Source of the DNA: Sphingobacterium lumbrici
GTDB lineage: Bacteria > Bacteroidota > Bacteroidia > Sphingobacteriales > Sphingobacteriaceae
Direction of reading: 5' to 3'
NCBI RefSeq assembly: GCF_006476045.1
Contig: NZ_SRZY01000031.1
Location: 62,001 to 126,000, forward strand
Length of the DNA stretch: 64,000 bases
Shown: piece by piece, positions 24,686-34,238 of the stretch
Position numbering within the stretch: the stretch's first letter is position 1
Layout of the letters: every line of letters starts with the position of its first letter
Notes under the pieces: model-generated
Database searches by the model: none
What the model was told of the DNA's origin: nothing
The model's input: only the letters and a program-made list of their open reading frames with translations
Position numbers and translations under genes: made by a program

Positions 24686-26722
24686 TTATCTCAATGAGTT
24701 GATATAAGCTGCCATTTTTAAGCCGTCAGCTTTAGATACCTGTGGCATAGGTGGCATTTCCGTCGCATAACCCGGCCAGTTTTCTGGTTGTGGGTTATAG
24801 ATGAGTTGCAGAATTTTTTCATTTGAATATTTGCGTTTAGCAATTTCTGTAAAAGACGGCCCTATTTGCTTTTTTGTAGGGTGATGACAAGCCAAACAAG
24901 TATTACGGGTTAGTAAACCACTTACTTCTTGGTAAGTTGGAGCTTTCGCAACCGCCGATTTGACTTCGCTGGTTTTCGCAGCAGGTTTAGCTTCGTTTGC
25001 TTTTGCAGTTCCACTCGCTTTTGCTGTTCCGCTTGCCTTTACTTCCGTCGTTTTTTTGCTAGCAACCACTTTGTTGCTACTTGGAATGGCTTTTTCGACC
25101 GGAGCTGGAGTTACCTCCACCACGGCGTCATTTGTAGAGTTCCGGGTACTCAGTGTAGCCAAGGCTAACTTCTCACCTGTAGGTATCGCGTTCAATGTAT
25201 AATAAGCGTCAGGATGAATAATAGAGTAGAAATTTTGCTTCTCCCGTATGCCATCCACATTAATGACATGGATATAGTTCTCACGGAGGCCATCTACTAC
25301 GATTCTTGCTCTAAGTCCATCGGGAGATACCTTGACCCCTTTTATGTTTAAGGTTTCGTTATTAACCGGAGGTGAACCATATACCGGGTGATATTTGTAG
25401 ATAAAACTTTCAACACGATACGAAGCCAAATCTTCTGCCGAAGTCAGGTCTATCGGTTGGGTAAATTCGATTTCAAAACCATCAGGCATTGCCCGCACGG
25501 CTTTCATATCAAATGGGATTTTATTGTTGTACACCAGACGTTCAAGACCTTCATTTGCATCACCGGCAGAACCCCAGCCACGGTTGGTTTCACCAACAAA
25601 TAAAGATCCATCTTGTCCCCATGCCATTCTCAACACCCCTGACCGAAATCCACTTCTGAATAGAAATGCGGCTCCCTGTTCCTCACCATTTACAGTCTCT
25701 AAGAACACCCGAGAGATGATACTCATTCCCTGGTCGCCAACTAATAATTGACCTTCAAACGGTCCGAATGTACCTTTAGGGATTTTTACGGGCTCAGAAT
25801 TTGAAATACCAAGGATACCATGCGGGAGCCATACCGCAGGTAAGCGGATTTCCGGAATTTCTTTTTTCATTTCAAAAACCGTTTTGAAATTCTCGTTGAC
25901 TCTGTTTTCAGGCTTGATGTATCGTCCTTGTTCGTTTTTGATGCGACGTTCATCTACTTTAGAATAGAACGATTCAGAAGACAATTTCAAAGGCGAATCA
26001 GGTCTTTTTGTCCATGTTAAGCTGGCAGGATGTCCCATAAAGTCACCTTTACTTACCTTCCATAGACCTCCGGAACCAACCCAGTCGCCTTGGTTTTCGG
26101 TGTAATAAAGTTGGTCATCTATGACATTGAGACCTGCAGGTGATCGTACACCTGCAGCCCAGGGCTGCATTTTGCCATCTTCTGTAATATTCATAATCCA
26201 GCCACGCATAGGGACACGGCTTTCTGCACGCCACCATTCTTCGTCCCCGAAAGCCACATTTCCGGATACGAAAAATGTTCCATCTGATGCTATTTTAGGT
26301 CCGAAACTGTACTCATGATAATGTCCGCTAAGTGGCCAAGCATATACAGTTTCATAGACATCTGCTTTACCGTCCATGTTTTTGTCGATGAGCTTCGTTA
26401 ACTCACCTCTTTGTGCCACATACAACGCACCATCTTTGTAAGCCAGGCCCAAGATCTCATGAAGACCAGTTGCAAATTTTCGAAAGTATGGTCTGTTGCT
26501 TGTTGGGTTTTCTACAATAAATACATCACCCCGACGGGTGGATATGCCTAGATCTCCGTTAGGTAAAGTAACCAGTCCGCCAACCTCTAAAACAGGTCCT
26601 TCGGGCATTCTTACTTTCATGATCTTAAAAAAGTCTTCTTCTTTCGGTGTTTCTTGCGCTTGGGAAACAGTATAACCAAAGCTCAAAGCTAGCATTGCCA
26701 GCATTCTAAAGGTGTGTTTCAT
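24686..26722 (-). CDS. Secreted sorbosone-dehydrogenase-like protein with cytochrome c domain
   Basis: ATG 26722 gives a signal peptide (MKHTFRMLAMLALSFGYTVSQAQ). The beta-propeller part (GGLVTLPNGDLGISTRRGDV, GPKIASDGTFFVSGN, LVGDQGMSIISRVF, MAWGQDGSLFVGETNRGWG) resembles PQQ-dependent sugar dehydrogenase/sorbosone dehydrogenase proteins. A low-complexity Ala/Lys/Thr linker with a near-tandem ASGTAK repeat leads to a mono-haem domain with C609-L-A-C-H613 and a late Met ligand region (MPPMPQ). It should pass electrons from sugar oxidation to a respiratory acceptor. It lies 21 bases behind the DUF1080 gene. Sugar identity and cofactor are not visible. Confidence 0.83.
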   Translation of the reverse strand: MKHTFRMLAMLALSFGYTVSQAQETPKEEDFFKIMKVRMPEGPVLEVGGLVTLPNGDLGISTRRGDVFIVENPTSNRPYFRKFATGLHEILGLAYKDGALYVAQRGELTKLIDKNMDGKADVYETVYAWPLSGHYHEYSFGPKIASDGTFFVSGNVAFGDEEWWRAESRVPMRGWIMNITEDGKMQPWAAGVRSPAGLNVIDDQLYYTENQGDWVGSGGLWKVSKGDFMGHPASLTWTKRPDSPLKLSSESFYSKVDERRIKNEQGRYIKPENRVNENFKTVFEMKKEIPEIRLPAVWLPHGILGISNSEPVKIPKGTFGPFEGQLLVGDQGMSIISRVFLETVNGEEQGAAFLFRSGFRSGVLRMAWGQDGSLFVGETNRGWGSAGDANEGLERLVYNNKIPFDMKAVRAMPDGFEIEFTQPIDLTSAEDLASYRVESFIYKYHPVYGSPPVNNETLNIKGVKVSPDGLRARIVVDGLRENYIHVINVDGIREKQNFYSIIHPDAYYTLNAIPTGEKLALATLSTRNSTNDAVVEVTPAPVEKAIPSSNKVVASKKTTEVKASGTAKASGTAKANEAKPAAKTSEVKSAVAKAPTYQEVSGLLTRNTCLACHHPTKKQIGPSFTEIAKRKYSNEKILQLIYNPQPENWPGYATEMPPMPQVSKADGLKMAAYINSLR

Positions 26723-26743
26723 ATAATATCTGTACGCTCTCAA

Positions 26744-28180
26744 TTAGAATGAAATAGAATAATTTAATTGTTTGTCAAGGAGGATGATTAGTTCTTTTCC
26801 TCCATTAGCATCTCGGATAATAGGTTTTGGAGCCCCTTTATCAAGTTCAAGGTAATAAGATTGCCCATCTACGAGATAGTAACCTTTTGTTAGTTCTTCA
26901 ATTGAGCTTGCATTAGCCAATAAAAAATAAAGGTTTGCTACAGGCTTGTCAATCTTTACGGATCTGCTCAAGCTTTTACCATTGTTGGATACCGTGATGA
27001 TATCAGTCACCTCTGTACCATAGATATTATATTTAAATTGAGGTCTATCTTCATTATCGATGACATAACCCTTCGTTCTAAATCCGGTACCAGTGCTATC
27101 TGCTGGCCACGATGCCTGATTGTTTGTTAGCTGAGCCAAAGCCGGAGTAGGGGTCTTTACAAAAGAAGTTATCGCTCCACGAGCTTTAGAAGTACCGTTT
27201 CCTCTACCGTCCCACATTGGTGTAGCGTCAATAAATTCACCATGCCAAGCTTGCAATAGTAAACCATTGTGCAGATCATAACTATAATGTGTTTTTAACG
27301 GACTGCCTACTGATATTGCATGTACAGCAATTTGTTTTGGAGCATAATTAACAAAACTTCGAATCATCGTATTGGATGGAGCATCTATATAGATAGGGTC
27401 AGCACCGCCACCAGCTCTGTTGTTTCCATTGAGCAGTTCTTCCGGAAGTTTTGATATTTTAATATTTCTAAATGCAACAGAGCCATGGTCTCCTTGAAGA
27501 CGTAGCGGTCCTAAAGGTTTTTCTTTATCAGCAGCCCCGCGAGTTGGTCCGAACAATTCAACATTATCCTGTACGATCACCCCATTGAGCTCGACAGCTA
27601 ATATTCTTGCATTCGCAGTTTTGTTTCCTGTAGCATCAAATTGTGGTGCTTGAAATGCAATTTTCAGGTGCTGCCATAGGCCAGGTGCTTTGCTGGCATT
27701 TTGACGAGGAGCGTAACCCTCGAAACCTTTAGCGCCTTCAGGTCTCGTGTCATCCCAACGTTCGTAAATACCACCATTGTCAGATGAGAGGGGATTCAAC
27801 ACACCCCAGGAATCTTTAAGTTGCACTTCATAATTTCCTTGCAGGTAAATACCTGAATTTGAATTGTTAGCCATTAAATAATCCAGCTCGATAATTATGT
27901 TTCCGTGAACTGCATTCGTTAACAGGTCAGATCCCTTCACTTTATCGGAGGTGATGTTGACGAGGATACCCGATCCTTTTGAAGATCTTAATCCGTTTTC
28001 ATTTTTAAGATCGGCTACTACATTATCTGCAATAGACCAGCTTTTGCTTGCAGCATGAAACGCTGAAAGATCATTAAGTTTAATTTCTGATTGATCGGTT
28101 AGCTGTTGAGCGAATACCAATGCTGTTCCATAAAAGTAGCATAGTGCGGCTGTACCGAATTTCAGGTAGTTTGATTTCAT
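26744..28180 (-). CDS. Secreted DUF1080 (3-keto-glycoside hydrolase-like) protein
   Basis: The 478-residue protein has a signal peptide and a concanavalin-like DUF1080 domain (HGNIIIELDYLMANNSNSGI, WQHLKIAFQAP, GPLRLQGDHGSVAFRNIKI split by turns). DUF1080 proteins act on 3-keto glycosides formed by oxidoreductases, cleaving them by hydrolysis or elimination. The C-terminal 200 residues form a second beta-rich domain (HAISVGSPLKTHYSYDLHNG, LLQAWHGEFIDATPMW) that I do not recognise. It is first in a leftward pair with a cytochrome c dehydrogenase, and divergent from the ThuA gene, which fits an extracytoplasmic sugar oxidation pathway. Confidence 0.82.
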   Translation of the reverse strand: MKSNYLKFGTAALCYFYGTALVFAQQLTDQSEIKLNDLSAFHAASKSWSIADNVVADLKNENGLRSSKGSGILVNITSDKVKGSDLLTNAVHGNIIIELDYLMANNSNSGIYLQGNYEVQLKDSWGVLNPLSSDNGGIYERWDDTRPEGAKGFEGYAPRQNASKAPGLWQHLKIAFQAPQFDATGNKTANARILAVELNGVIVQDNVELFGPTRGAADKEKPLGPLRLQGDHGSVAFRNIKISKLPEELLNGNNRAGGGADPIYIDAPSNTMIRSFVNYAPKQIAVHAISVGSPLKTHYSYDLHNGLLLQAWHGEFIDATPMWDGRGNGTSKARGAITSFVKTPTPALAQLTNNQASWPADSTGTGFRTKGYVIDNEDRPQFKYNIYGTEVTDIITVSNNGKSLSRSVKIDKPVANLYFLLANASSIEELTKGYYLVDGQSYYLELDKGAPKPIIRDANGGKELIILLDKQLNYSISF

Positions 28181-28469
28181 ATTATTAGATTTAGGACATC
28201 GATATATACCATATAGTTTTGGATGAATAATATTCTATTTATGATTTAGTGCTTATATATTGAATTGTTAAAGTTAATAATTAACCTAGGTTTAATGAAA
28301 GGCTAGTATTCATTTATGATTGAAACAGCAAAATTACATGTATTTTAGTTAAAATAATACTACTTTAGGCAGTGCAATAATTGGAATCTTTGAAATAGTA
28401 TTGAGATCGCTAAATTAGCGAAGTGATAAAACAAAAAGAATACAACCAAATACGAATAAAATAAAACTA
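28181..28469. other. Divergent promoter region, AT-rich
   Basis: This 289-base AT-rich stretch separates the leftward DUF1080 unit and the rightward ThuA unit and must hold promoters for both. No exact TAnnTTTG element or CTAGGG box is seen. Confidence 0.35.
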
Positions 28470-30959
28470 ATGATGATTAAAACATTTTTATCAAAGATCT
28501 TGTTATTGCTGATTTCTATAGCAGTGCTAAGCTCTTGCCAAGAAAAGCGGTCTGGAAAACCCAGGATATTGGTATTTAGTAAAACAGCCGGCTTCCGTCA
28601 CGATTCAATTGAAAAAGGAAATGCTGCACTGCTAAAGTTGGGTCTCGAAAATAACTTTGATGTAGATACCACAACGAATGCAGATTGGTTTACCGAGGAT
28701 TCGTTAAAGCAGTATTCAGCAATCATTTTTTTAAATACGACCGGCGATCTTTTGAACCATTATCAGGAAGCCGACTTTGAACGTTATATACAAGCAGGCG
28801 GAGGATTTGTCGGTATCCATGGCGCTGCTGACGCTGAATACGATTGGGGATGGTATGGCAGGCTGGTAGGAGGATATTTTGTAACGCATCCTGAAGTCAA
28901 GGAAGGAAAGTTGACCATCTTGGATAAAAAACATCCGGCCACAAAATCTCTTCCGGATACCTGGGTACATACGGATGAGTGGTATGTCTTTAAAAAGTTG
29001 TATAAATCGACCAATAAATTGATGAGCATAGATAAAGCGGTATATGCCAATCCGGAAGAAATGGACGAGACACCCATGGCCTGGTACCATGATTTTGACG
29101 GAGGCCGATCTTTTTATACTGGTTTAGGCCATCAAGATGAAGATTATACAGACTCCTTATTTCTGAAGCATATATTAGGTGGTATTGAATACGCAATCGG
29201 CAATAATTACCAATTGGATTACAGTAAAGCCAAGACAAAACGGGTTCCCGAAGAGGAGCGATTTACCAAAGTGCCATTAGCAGTAGGTGAATTTTTCGAA
29301 CCAACAGAAATGGCTATTTTGCCCAATCTGGATATTCTGGTCTCTCAACGCCGGGGCGAATTATTACTCTATAGTCAGGATACAAAAAAAGTGAGTCAAG
29401 TAGGCTTGTTGGACGTGTACCATAAAACAGAAGCGCCCAATGTGAATGCGGAGGAAGGTTTCATGGGCCTGGTTCTTGACCCGGACTTTGCCGATAATCA
29501 CTATATCTACACATTCTATAGTCCTAAGGATACTTCCGTTAACCGTTTGTCCCGATTTGAGTTTAAAGACAATAAACTGGACATGGCATCGGAAAAAGTT
29601 GTTCTTGAATTCTATTCCCAACGGGATATCTGTTGCCATACAGGTGGTTCTCTCGCTTTTGGAAAAGACAGAATACTCTACCTGTCTACGGGTGATAATG
29701 CCACACCATTTGATGAAAAAGGTGAAAAATTTGTCAACAATGGTTATTCTCCACAGGATGATCGCCCCGGGCATGAGCAATATGATGCAGCACGTAGTTC
29801 TGGCAATAGCAATGATCTGCGCGGAAAAATATTAAGGATAAAGCTGAAAAAAGATGGTTCATATAAGATTCCAAAAGGAAATCTATTTGCGGAAGGACAA
29901 GCAAATACAAAGCCTGAGATCTATGTCATGGGTAACCGAAATCCCTATCGGATCTCGGTCGATAAGAAAACGGGTTTCCTTTATTGGGGAGAAGTAGGCC
30001 CGGATGCGAGTGGCGATAATGACAGCAGGGGCCCAAGAGGTTATGACGAGGTGAACCAAGCGCGGGAAGCCGGTTTTTACGGATGGCCATTTTTCGTGGG
30101 CAATAATTACGCATATCATCCGTACGATTATGCAACAGGGGTGAGTGGGGTATCTTATAATCCCGATAAGCCAATAAATAACTCCCGCAATAATACCGGT
30201 ATCAAAGAACTACCTCCGGCGCAGCCTGCTTTTATCTGGTATCCTTATGGTAATTCCCCGGATTTTCCGCAAGTGGGTTCTGGTGGACGCAACGCCATGG
30301 CCGGCCCTGTGTACTATTCGGATATGGCACCAAAAGAGAATCGTTATCCGGATTATTATGACGGGAAATTTTTTATGTACGATTGGATCCGGGGATGGAT
30401 CAAAGTCGTGACAATGCTGCCAAATGGCGACTTTGATAAGATGGAGCCTTTTATGCCGAACACAAAATTAGCTTCGCCGATCGATATGGAGCTGGGACCT
30501 GATGGGAAAATATATATATTAGAATATGGTAACGGTTGGTTCAGTAAAAATGCTGATGCAGCCCTGTCGAGAATTGATTATAATGGAGGCGCGTTGGCTT
30601 CACAACGTGTTGTTAAACCTATAGCAGCAAAAAAATCACCTGCCGATTCCATTTATAAAGATATGGATAAAGCCAATGGAGAGTTGGGGCATAAAGAGGG
30701 CACCGGTACACCCAAAGGAGAAGCCTTGATATTGGACTCCGACTGCAAAGCATGCCACGCCACGGATAAGAAATCTGTAGGGCCTTCTTATAGAGAGATC
30801 GCCAAGCAATATAAAGACAATAAAGATGCCTTACCTTTGTTATCCGGGAAAATTGTCAAAGGTGGTAGTGGTGTTTGGGGCGAGGTGGCCATGCCGGCAC
30901 ACCCCTCGTTAAAAGAAGAAGAAGTAAACGAAATGGTAAAATGGATCCTATCCTTATAA
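28470..30959 (+). CDS. Lipoprotein fusing ThuA, sorbosone-dehydrogenase-like propeller and cytochrome c
   Basis: The 829-residue protein has a lipobox (AVLSSC, Cys23). Residues 30-245 form a ThuA domain (ILVFSKTAGFRHDSI, GGGFVGIHGAAD, HTDEWYVF), a class I amidotransferase-like fold linked to 3-keto-disaccharide metabolism. Residues 260-720 form a six-bladed dehydrogenase propeller (HTGGSLAFGKDRILYLSTGDN, NRNPYRISVD, GYDEVNQAREAGFYGWPF). A haem domain ends the protein: C759-K-A-C-H763, with M808 as likely axial ligand. The single chain couples keto-sugar handling to electron transfer. It leads an operon with the HEAT-repeat cytochrome gene 40 bases on. Confidence 0.86.
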   Translation: MMIKTFLSKILLLLISIAVLSSCQEKRSGKPRILVFSKTAGFRHDSIEKGNAALLKLGLENNFDVDTTTNADWFTEDSLKQYSAIIFLNTTGDLLNHYQEADFERYIQAGGGFVGIHGAADAEYDWGWYGRLVGGYFVTHPEVKEGKLTILDKKHPATKSLPDTWVHTDEWYVFKKLYKSTNKLMSIDKAVYANPEEMDETPMAWYHDFDGGRSFYTGLGHQDEDYTDSLFLKHILGGIEYAIGNNYQLDYSKAKTKRVPEEERFTKVPLAVGEFFEPTEMAILPNLDILVSQRRGELLLYSQDTKKVSQVGLLDVYHKTEAPNVNAEEGFMGLVLDPDFADNHYIYTFYSPKDTSVNRLSRFEFKDNKLDMASEKVVLEFYSQRDICCHTGGSLAFGKDRILYLSTGDNATPFDEKGEKFVNNGYSPQDDRPGHEQYDAARSSGNSNDLRGKILRIKLKKDGSYKIPKGNLFAEGQANTKPEIYVMGNRNPYRISVDKKTGFLYWGEVGPDASGDNDSRGPRGYDEVNQAREAGFYGWPFFVGNNYAYHPYDYATGVSGVSYNPDKPINNSRNNTGIKELPPAQPAFIWYPYGNSPDFPQVGSGGRNAMAGPVYYSDMAPKENRYPDYYDGKFFMYDWIRGWIKVVTMLPNGDFDKMEPFMPNTKLASPIDMELGPDGKIYILEYGNGWFSKNADAALSRIDYNGGALASQRVVKPIAAKKSPADSIYKDMDKANGELGHKEGTGTPKGEALILDSDCKACHATDKKSVGPSYREIAKQYKDNKDALPLLSGKIVKGGSGVWGEVAMPAHPSLKEEEVNEMVKWILSL

Positions 30960-30999
30960 TGGGTAGCGCTATCTATTCAAGTAATAACAATGCATTAAA

Positions 31000-33669
31000 A
31001 TGAAAAGAACACTAAATTTAATCCTCTTCCCATTATTATTAGGGTTTACCCATCTGGGCGAAAACCCGGAACAACAAGTAATAAAAAAAATCGGGAATTA
31101 TTCCTTTACCCGACAAGCACAAGATAGCCTGAAGACTTTATCTGGAGCTCCGGCAGATTTAATTATGACACACTTTACAGGTCCGGACCTAACCCCGAGC
31201 CCGGCTTGTTTGGCGGTCGCACCTACGGGCGAAGTTTACGTTGGAGTAGATATGATAGGCTCATTGGGGAAAGATATGGGAAAAGGGTTTATCCGCCGAT
31301 TTGTAGATACCGACAACGACGGGAAAATGGATAAGCATACCGATTTTGCCCGCGTGGATAACCCCAGAGGTATATTTGTCTTAGGCGACCAGATTTTTGT
31401 ATTGCATACCACATTCAATGCCACGACAGGAATAGCGACGGGAATGGACCTGGTTGTTTTTGAAGATAAGAATCAGGACGGTGTTGCCGATGGAGCGGCC
31501 AAACCACTTGTTGTCGGCTTGAGCAACGCCAAATACATCCAGGAGCGCGGTACTGACCACGCGACCAATGGGATCAGAATGGGGATCGATGGTTGGATAT
31601 ACATTGCTGTTGGTGACTTTGGATTTCACAATGCAACGGGTACCGATGGTAAAAAACTGACCATGTTGGGCGGGGGTATTTTACGTGTGCGTCCTGACGG
31701 TACGGAAATGGAAGTATATACCCATGGTTTACGTAATATCTATGATGTAGCCATCGACCCTTATATGAATATTTTCACGAGAGACAATACCAATGATGGT
31801 GGCGGATGGGATATCCGTTTCTCCCATCAGATTCAATCGGGAGAGTACGGTTATCCGTTATTATTTCAGAATTTCACCGAAGAGATTATCCCGGCTTTAG
31901 CCATGCTGGGTGGTGGATCGGGTACGGGTTCCTTATATATGGACGAAGATACCTGGCCAGCGAAGTACAATAACGTGCCGATGATGGCAGACTGGGGAAG
32001 AAGTTTCCTATACCTGCACCATCTGACGCCGGATGGACCGAGCTTTACGCAAAAAGAAGAAGAGTTTATCAAGTTGCCACAAATTACCGATCTGGACGTA
32101 GACGGTTCGGGTAGATTATATTTGGCAGCCTGGGATGGTGCCGGTTATTCAGGCAATCCGGATAGAGGTTATGTGGCTCGCGTCGTTCCGAAAGGATGGA
32201 CGTACAAAGCATTCCCTGACATGAAGAAAGCTTCTGTCGCTGATTTAGCAAGCTTGTTGAAATCAGGGAGTTCGACAGCCAGGCTTTACGCTTCACAGGA
32301 GCTTCTTTCCAGACCAACCGATGAAGCCGCTACTGCCGCACTAAACATTGCAAAGGCTAAGGACTTACCGTTAAGCGCGCGCGTAGCAGCCATATATACC
32401 TATGCGCAAGTAGCGAAAGAAAAAGCAATTCCTGCTTTGGTTGAACTGGCAAAAGAAGAACAGGTTCGTGAATTTGCTTTACGTGCACTGACCGATCGCA
32501 AGGGGATATTGGAACAGGTTCCGGTCGATCCGTTTATTGATGGGTTAAAAGATCCATCGGTGCGGGTAAAAACAACGTCCATTGTAGCTTTAGGTCGTCT
32601 TGGACGTATCGAGGCAGCCAATGCGTTATTACAGACAGCAGTTCCATCTTCTTTTGTCGCTCCGGCAAAGGGTGTCGAAGGTCCACATGATGTGCCCAAT
32701 GCAGCGATTATTCCTGCACACCTAGCCGTTCAAGCCTTGGTTCGTTTAAATGCGGTCAATGCAAGTGTAGGGTTCTTGGGGACAGAAAGTCCTGATCTGG
32801 CTTTATGGGCTTTGCGTTATATGCATGATGCCCGGGCGGTTGACGGTTTAATCGCGGCTTATGGAAAAACCAAGGACCAAAAGCTGAAGGATAAAATCTT
32901 AATTACTTTAGCACGACTATATAAACAAGAAGTGGCTTATGATGCCTCGTGGTGGTGGGGTACCCGTCCGGATTCACATGGTCCGTATTATAAAGGTGTT
33001 GATTGGGAATCATCACCGGTCATAGAAAAATTCCTGAAAGCAGAAAGCGTAAAAGCAGGTGCGGCAAAGAAACCATTTTTTGCAGCGTTGAATGATAAAT
33101 TCCGCATGGAAATAGCTGCTTTCAACGTGGTAAAGAAAGAGACGGCAGTAAAGGCAGTAGCCGAGCAAAAAGTTGATTTAGAGAAAATCAAAAACCAAAA
33201 AGGACAGGTTGGTAAAACCTCCATAGAGGATATTATGTTAGCTCTTGCTAAAATAAAAGGCGATCCTGTAAAAGGAAAAGCACTCTATACTAAACAAGGC
33301 TGTTTTGCCTGTCATAGTATTAGCAAAAGTGAACCTATGAAAGGACCATTTATGGGGCAGATCGGATCAATTATGAATCGCGAACAAATCGCAGAATCCA
33401 TATTGAAACCAGATGCTTCTATTTCTCAGGGCTTTAAAACAGTATTGGTCAGTACAAAAGACAAAAAGAGTTATATGGGATTTGTGACACAAGAAACTGC
33501 AGATAAAGTCGTATTGAGAGATATTGCAGGTTCGGTTACGACCGTACAAAAGAGTAACATCGCAACAAGAAAAGAAATGCCTAACTCCATGATGCCTGCA
33601 GGATTGGTAAATTCACTAACTGTGGAAGAGTTTGCATCACTTGTCGCTTATCTCGAAAAGCAAAAGTAA
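31000..33669 (+). CDS. Dehydrogenase-like propeller with HEAT repeats and cytochrome c domain
   Basis: The 889-residue protein has a signal peptide. Its propeller domain has TGEVYVGVDMIGSLG, VDTDNDGKMD-like aspartate loops, DHATNGIRMGIDGWIYIAVGD and LRNIYDVAIDPYMNIFTRDN. Residues 400-560 hold Ala/Leu-rich HEAT-type helices (ARLYASQELLSR, IPALVELAKEEQVREFALRAL, VRVKTTSIVALGRLGRIEAA). The C-terminal domain has C768-F-A-C-H772 and a long tail typical of the haem-binding domain family of Planctomycetes and Bacteroidota. It probably works with the upstream ThuA fusion as an extracytoplasmic redox complex. No catalytic sugar site is proven. Confidence 0.84.
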   Translation: MKRTLNLILFPLLLGFTHLGENPEQQVIKKIGNYSFTRQAQDSLKTLSGAPADLIMTHFTGPDLTPSPACLAVAPTGEVYVGVDMIGSLGKDMGKGFIRRFVDTDNDGKMDKHTDFARVDNPRGIFVLGDQIFVLHTTFNATTGIATGMDLVVFEDKNQDGVADGAAKPLVVGLSNAKYIQERGTDHATNGIRMGIDGWIYIAVGDFGFHNATGTDGKKLTMLGGGILRVRPDGTEMEVYTHGLRNIYDVAIDPYMNIFTRDNTNDGGGWDIRFSHQIQSGEYGYPLLFQNFTEEIIPALAMLGGGSGTGSLYMDEDTWPAKYNNVPMMADWGRSFLYLHHLTPDGPSFTQKEEEFIKLPQITDLDVDGSGRLYLAAWDGAGYSGNPDRGYVARVVPKGWTYKAFPDMKKASVADLASLLKSGSSTARLYASQELLSRPTDEAATAALNIAKAKDLPLSARVAAIYTYAQVAKEKAIPALVELAKEEQVREFALRALTDRKGILEQVPVDPFIDGLKDPSVRVKTTSIVALGRLGRIEAANALLQTAVPSSFVAPAKGVEGPHDVPNAAIIPAHLAVQALVRLNAVNASVGFLGTESPDLALWALRYMHDARAVDGLIAAYGKTKDQKLKDKILITLARLYKQEVAYDASWWWGTRPDSHGPYYKGVDWESSPVIEKFLKAESVKAGAAKKPFFAALNDKFRMEIAAFNVVKKETAVKAVAEQKVDLEKIKNQKGQVGKTSIEDIMLALAKIKGDPVKGKALYTKQGCFACHSISKSEPMKGPFMGQIGSIMNREQIAESILKPDASISQGFKTVLVSTKDKKSYMGFVTQETADKVVLRDIAGSVTTVQKSNIATRKEMPNSMMPAGLVNSLTVEEFASLVAYLEKQK

Positions 33670-33759
33670 GTAATATTGCAGATCCTTAGTCGTTCAATGT
33701 AGGTTGTCAGCACTTCATTGCAGGCCTGCAATAAGGTGAAGAAAATGATTCGGGTCAGA

Positions 33760-33813
33760 GGGGCTCACCAGGGGGGATACAGTTTGTAAATTCTCCAGGT
33801 GAGCCCCCTTTTG
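33760..33813 (+). terminator. Terminator after the cytochrome gene
   Basis: A ten-base stem, GGGGCTCACC at 33760-33769 with its complement at 33798-33807, extends by two more pairs after an A-A mismatch. A short CTTTT stretch follows. It lies 90 bases after the HEAT-repeat gene. Confidence 0.6.
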
Positions 33814-33849
33814 CTGTCTTTAGATTGCTTGTTGCAGTTAGACATCGTA

Positions 33850-33927
33850 TTATAGCCACTTCGTCTTTCCGTTATTAAATTCGACCATGATCCTGTTGGC
33901 CTTCAACTTGAAAAAGTAGTGGAGCAT
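33850..33927 (-). pseudogene. Fragment of an AraC-family regulator helix-turn-helix
   Basis: Read leftward, 25 codons give MLHYFFKLKANRIMVEFNN, matching RFFKMQTNRTLVEF in the intact AraC gene at 38318-39193. Over 32 aligned bases (33884-33915 against 38511-38542), 26 are identical by direct count. The frame stops soon after, and the upstream codons lose similarity. It looks like a short relic of a second copy or a recombination scar. Confidence 0.5.
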
Positions 33928-34238
33928 CTTTCAATATTCGGTGTATGTTAATATAGACTATGTCGTTGATCAACGGCATACTTATCGGTCAAGTCCAAGC
34001 CTTGTCTGAAAAATAATGGTAAAAAAACATATATTTTTGTTAAAATATCGTTGGTTTTAATCGGGTTTTAATAACAATTTTACAAATAGCTAACATATTT
34101 CTACTGCTGAAAATTATCGAAAGTGTACGTGGATAGTACAAAATGTCCAATTGAAATAATCTTTCATTATAGAAGAACGAGCTAAGGTGTATTTTGGAGT
34201 AAGTAAAGGACGCTAATCTGTAAACGTAGAACTAAAGA
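33928..34238 (+). other. Intergenic leader of the deoxy-sugar module
   Basis: No gene is seen in these 311 bases. An exact match to the Bacteroidota -7 element TAnnTTTG (TATTTTTG at 34033-34040) occurs, but without a well-spaced -33 element, so a promoter is only possible. Confidence 0.3.

Noticed and set aside
33861..33867. TCGTCTT near the AraC relic as another ECF site
   Set aside because: The bases at the required distance upstream are AGACAT, not CTAGGG; TCGTCTT alone also occurs inside several genes.
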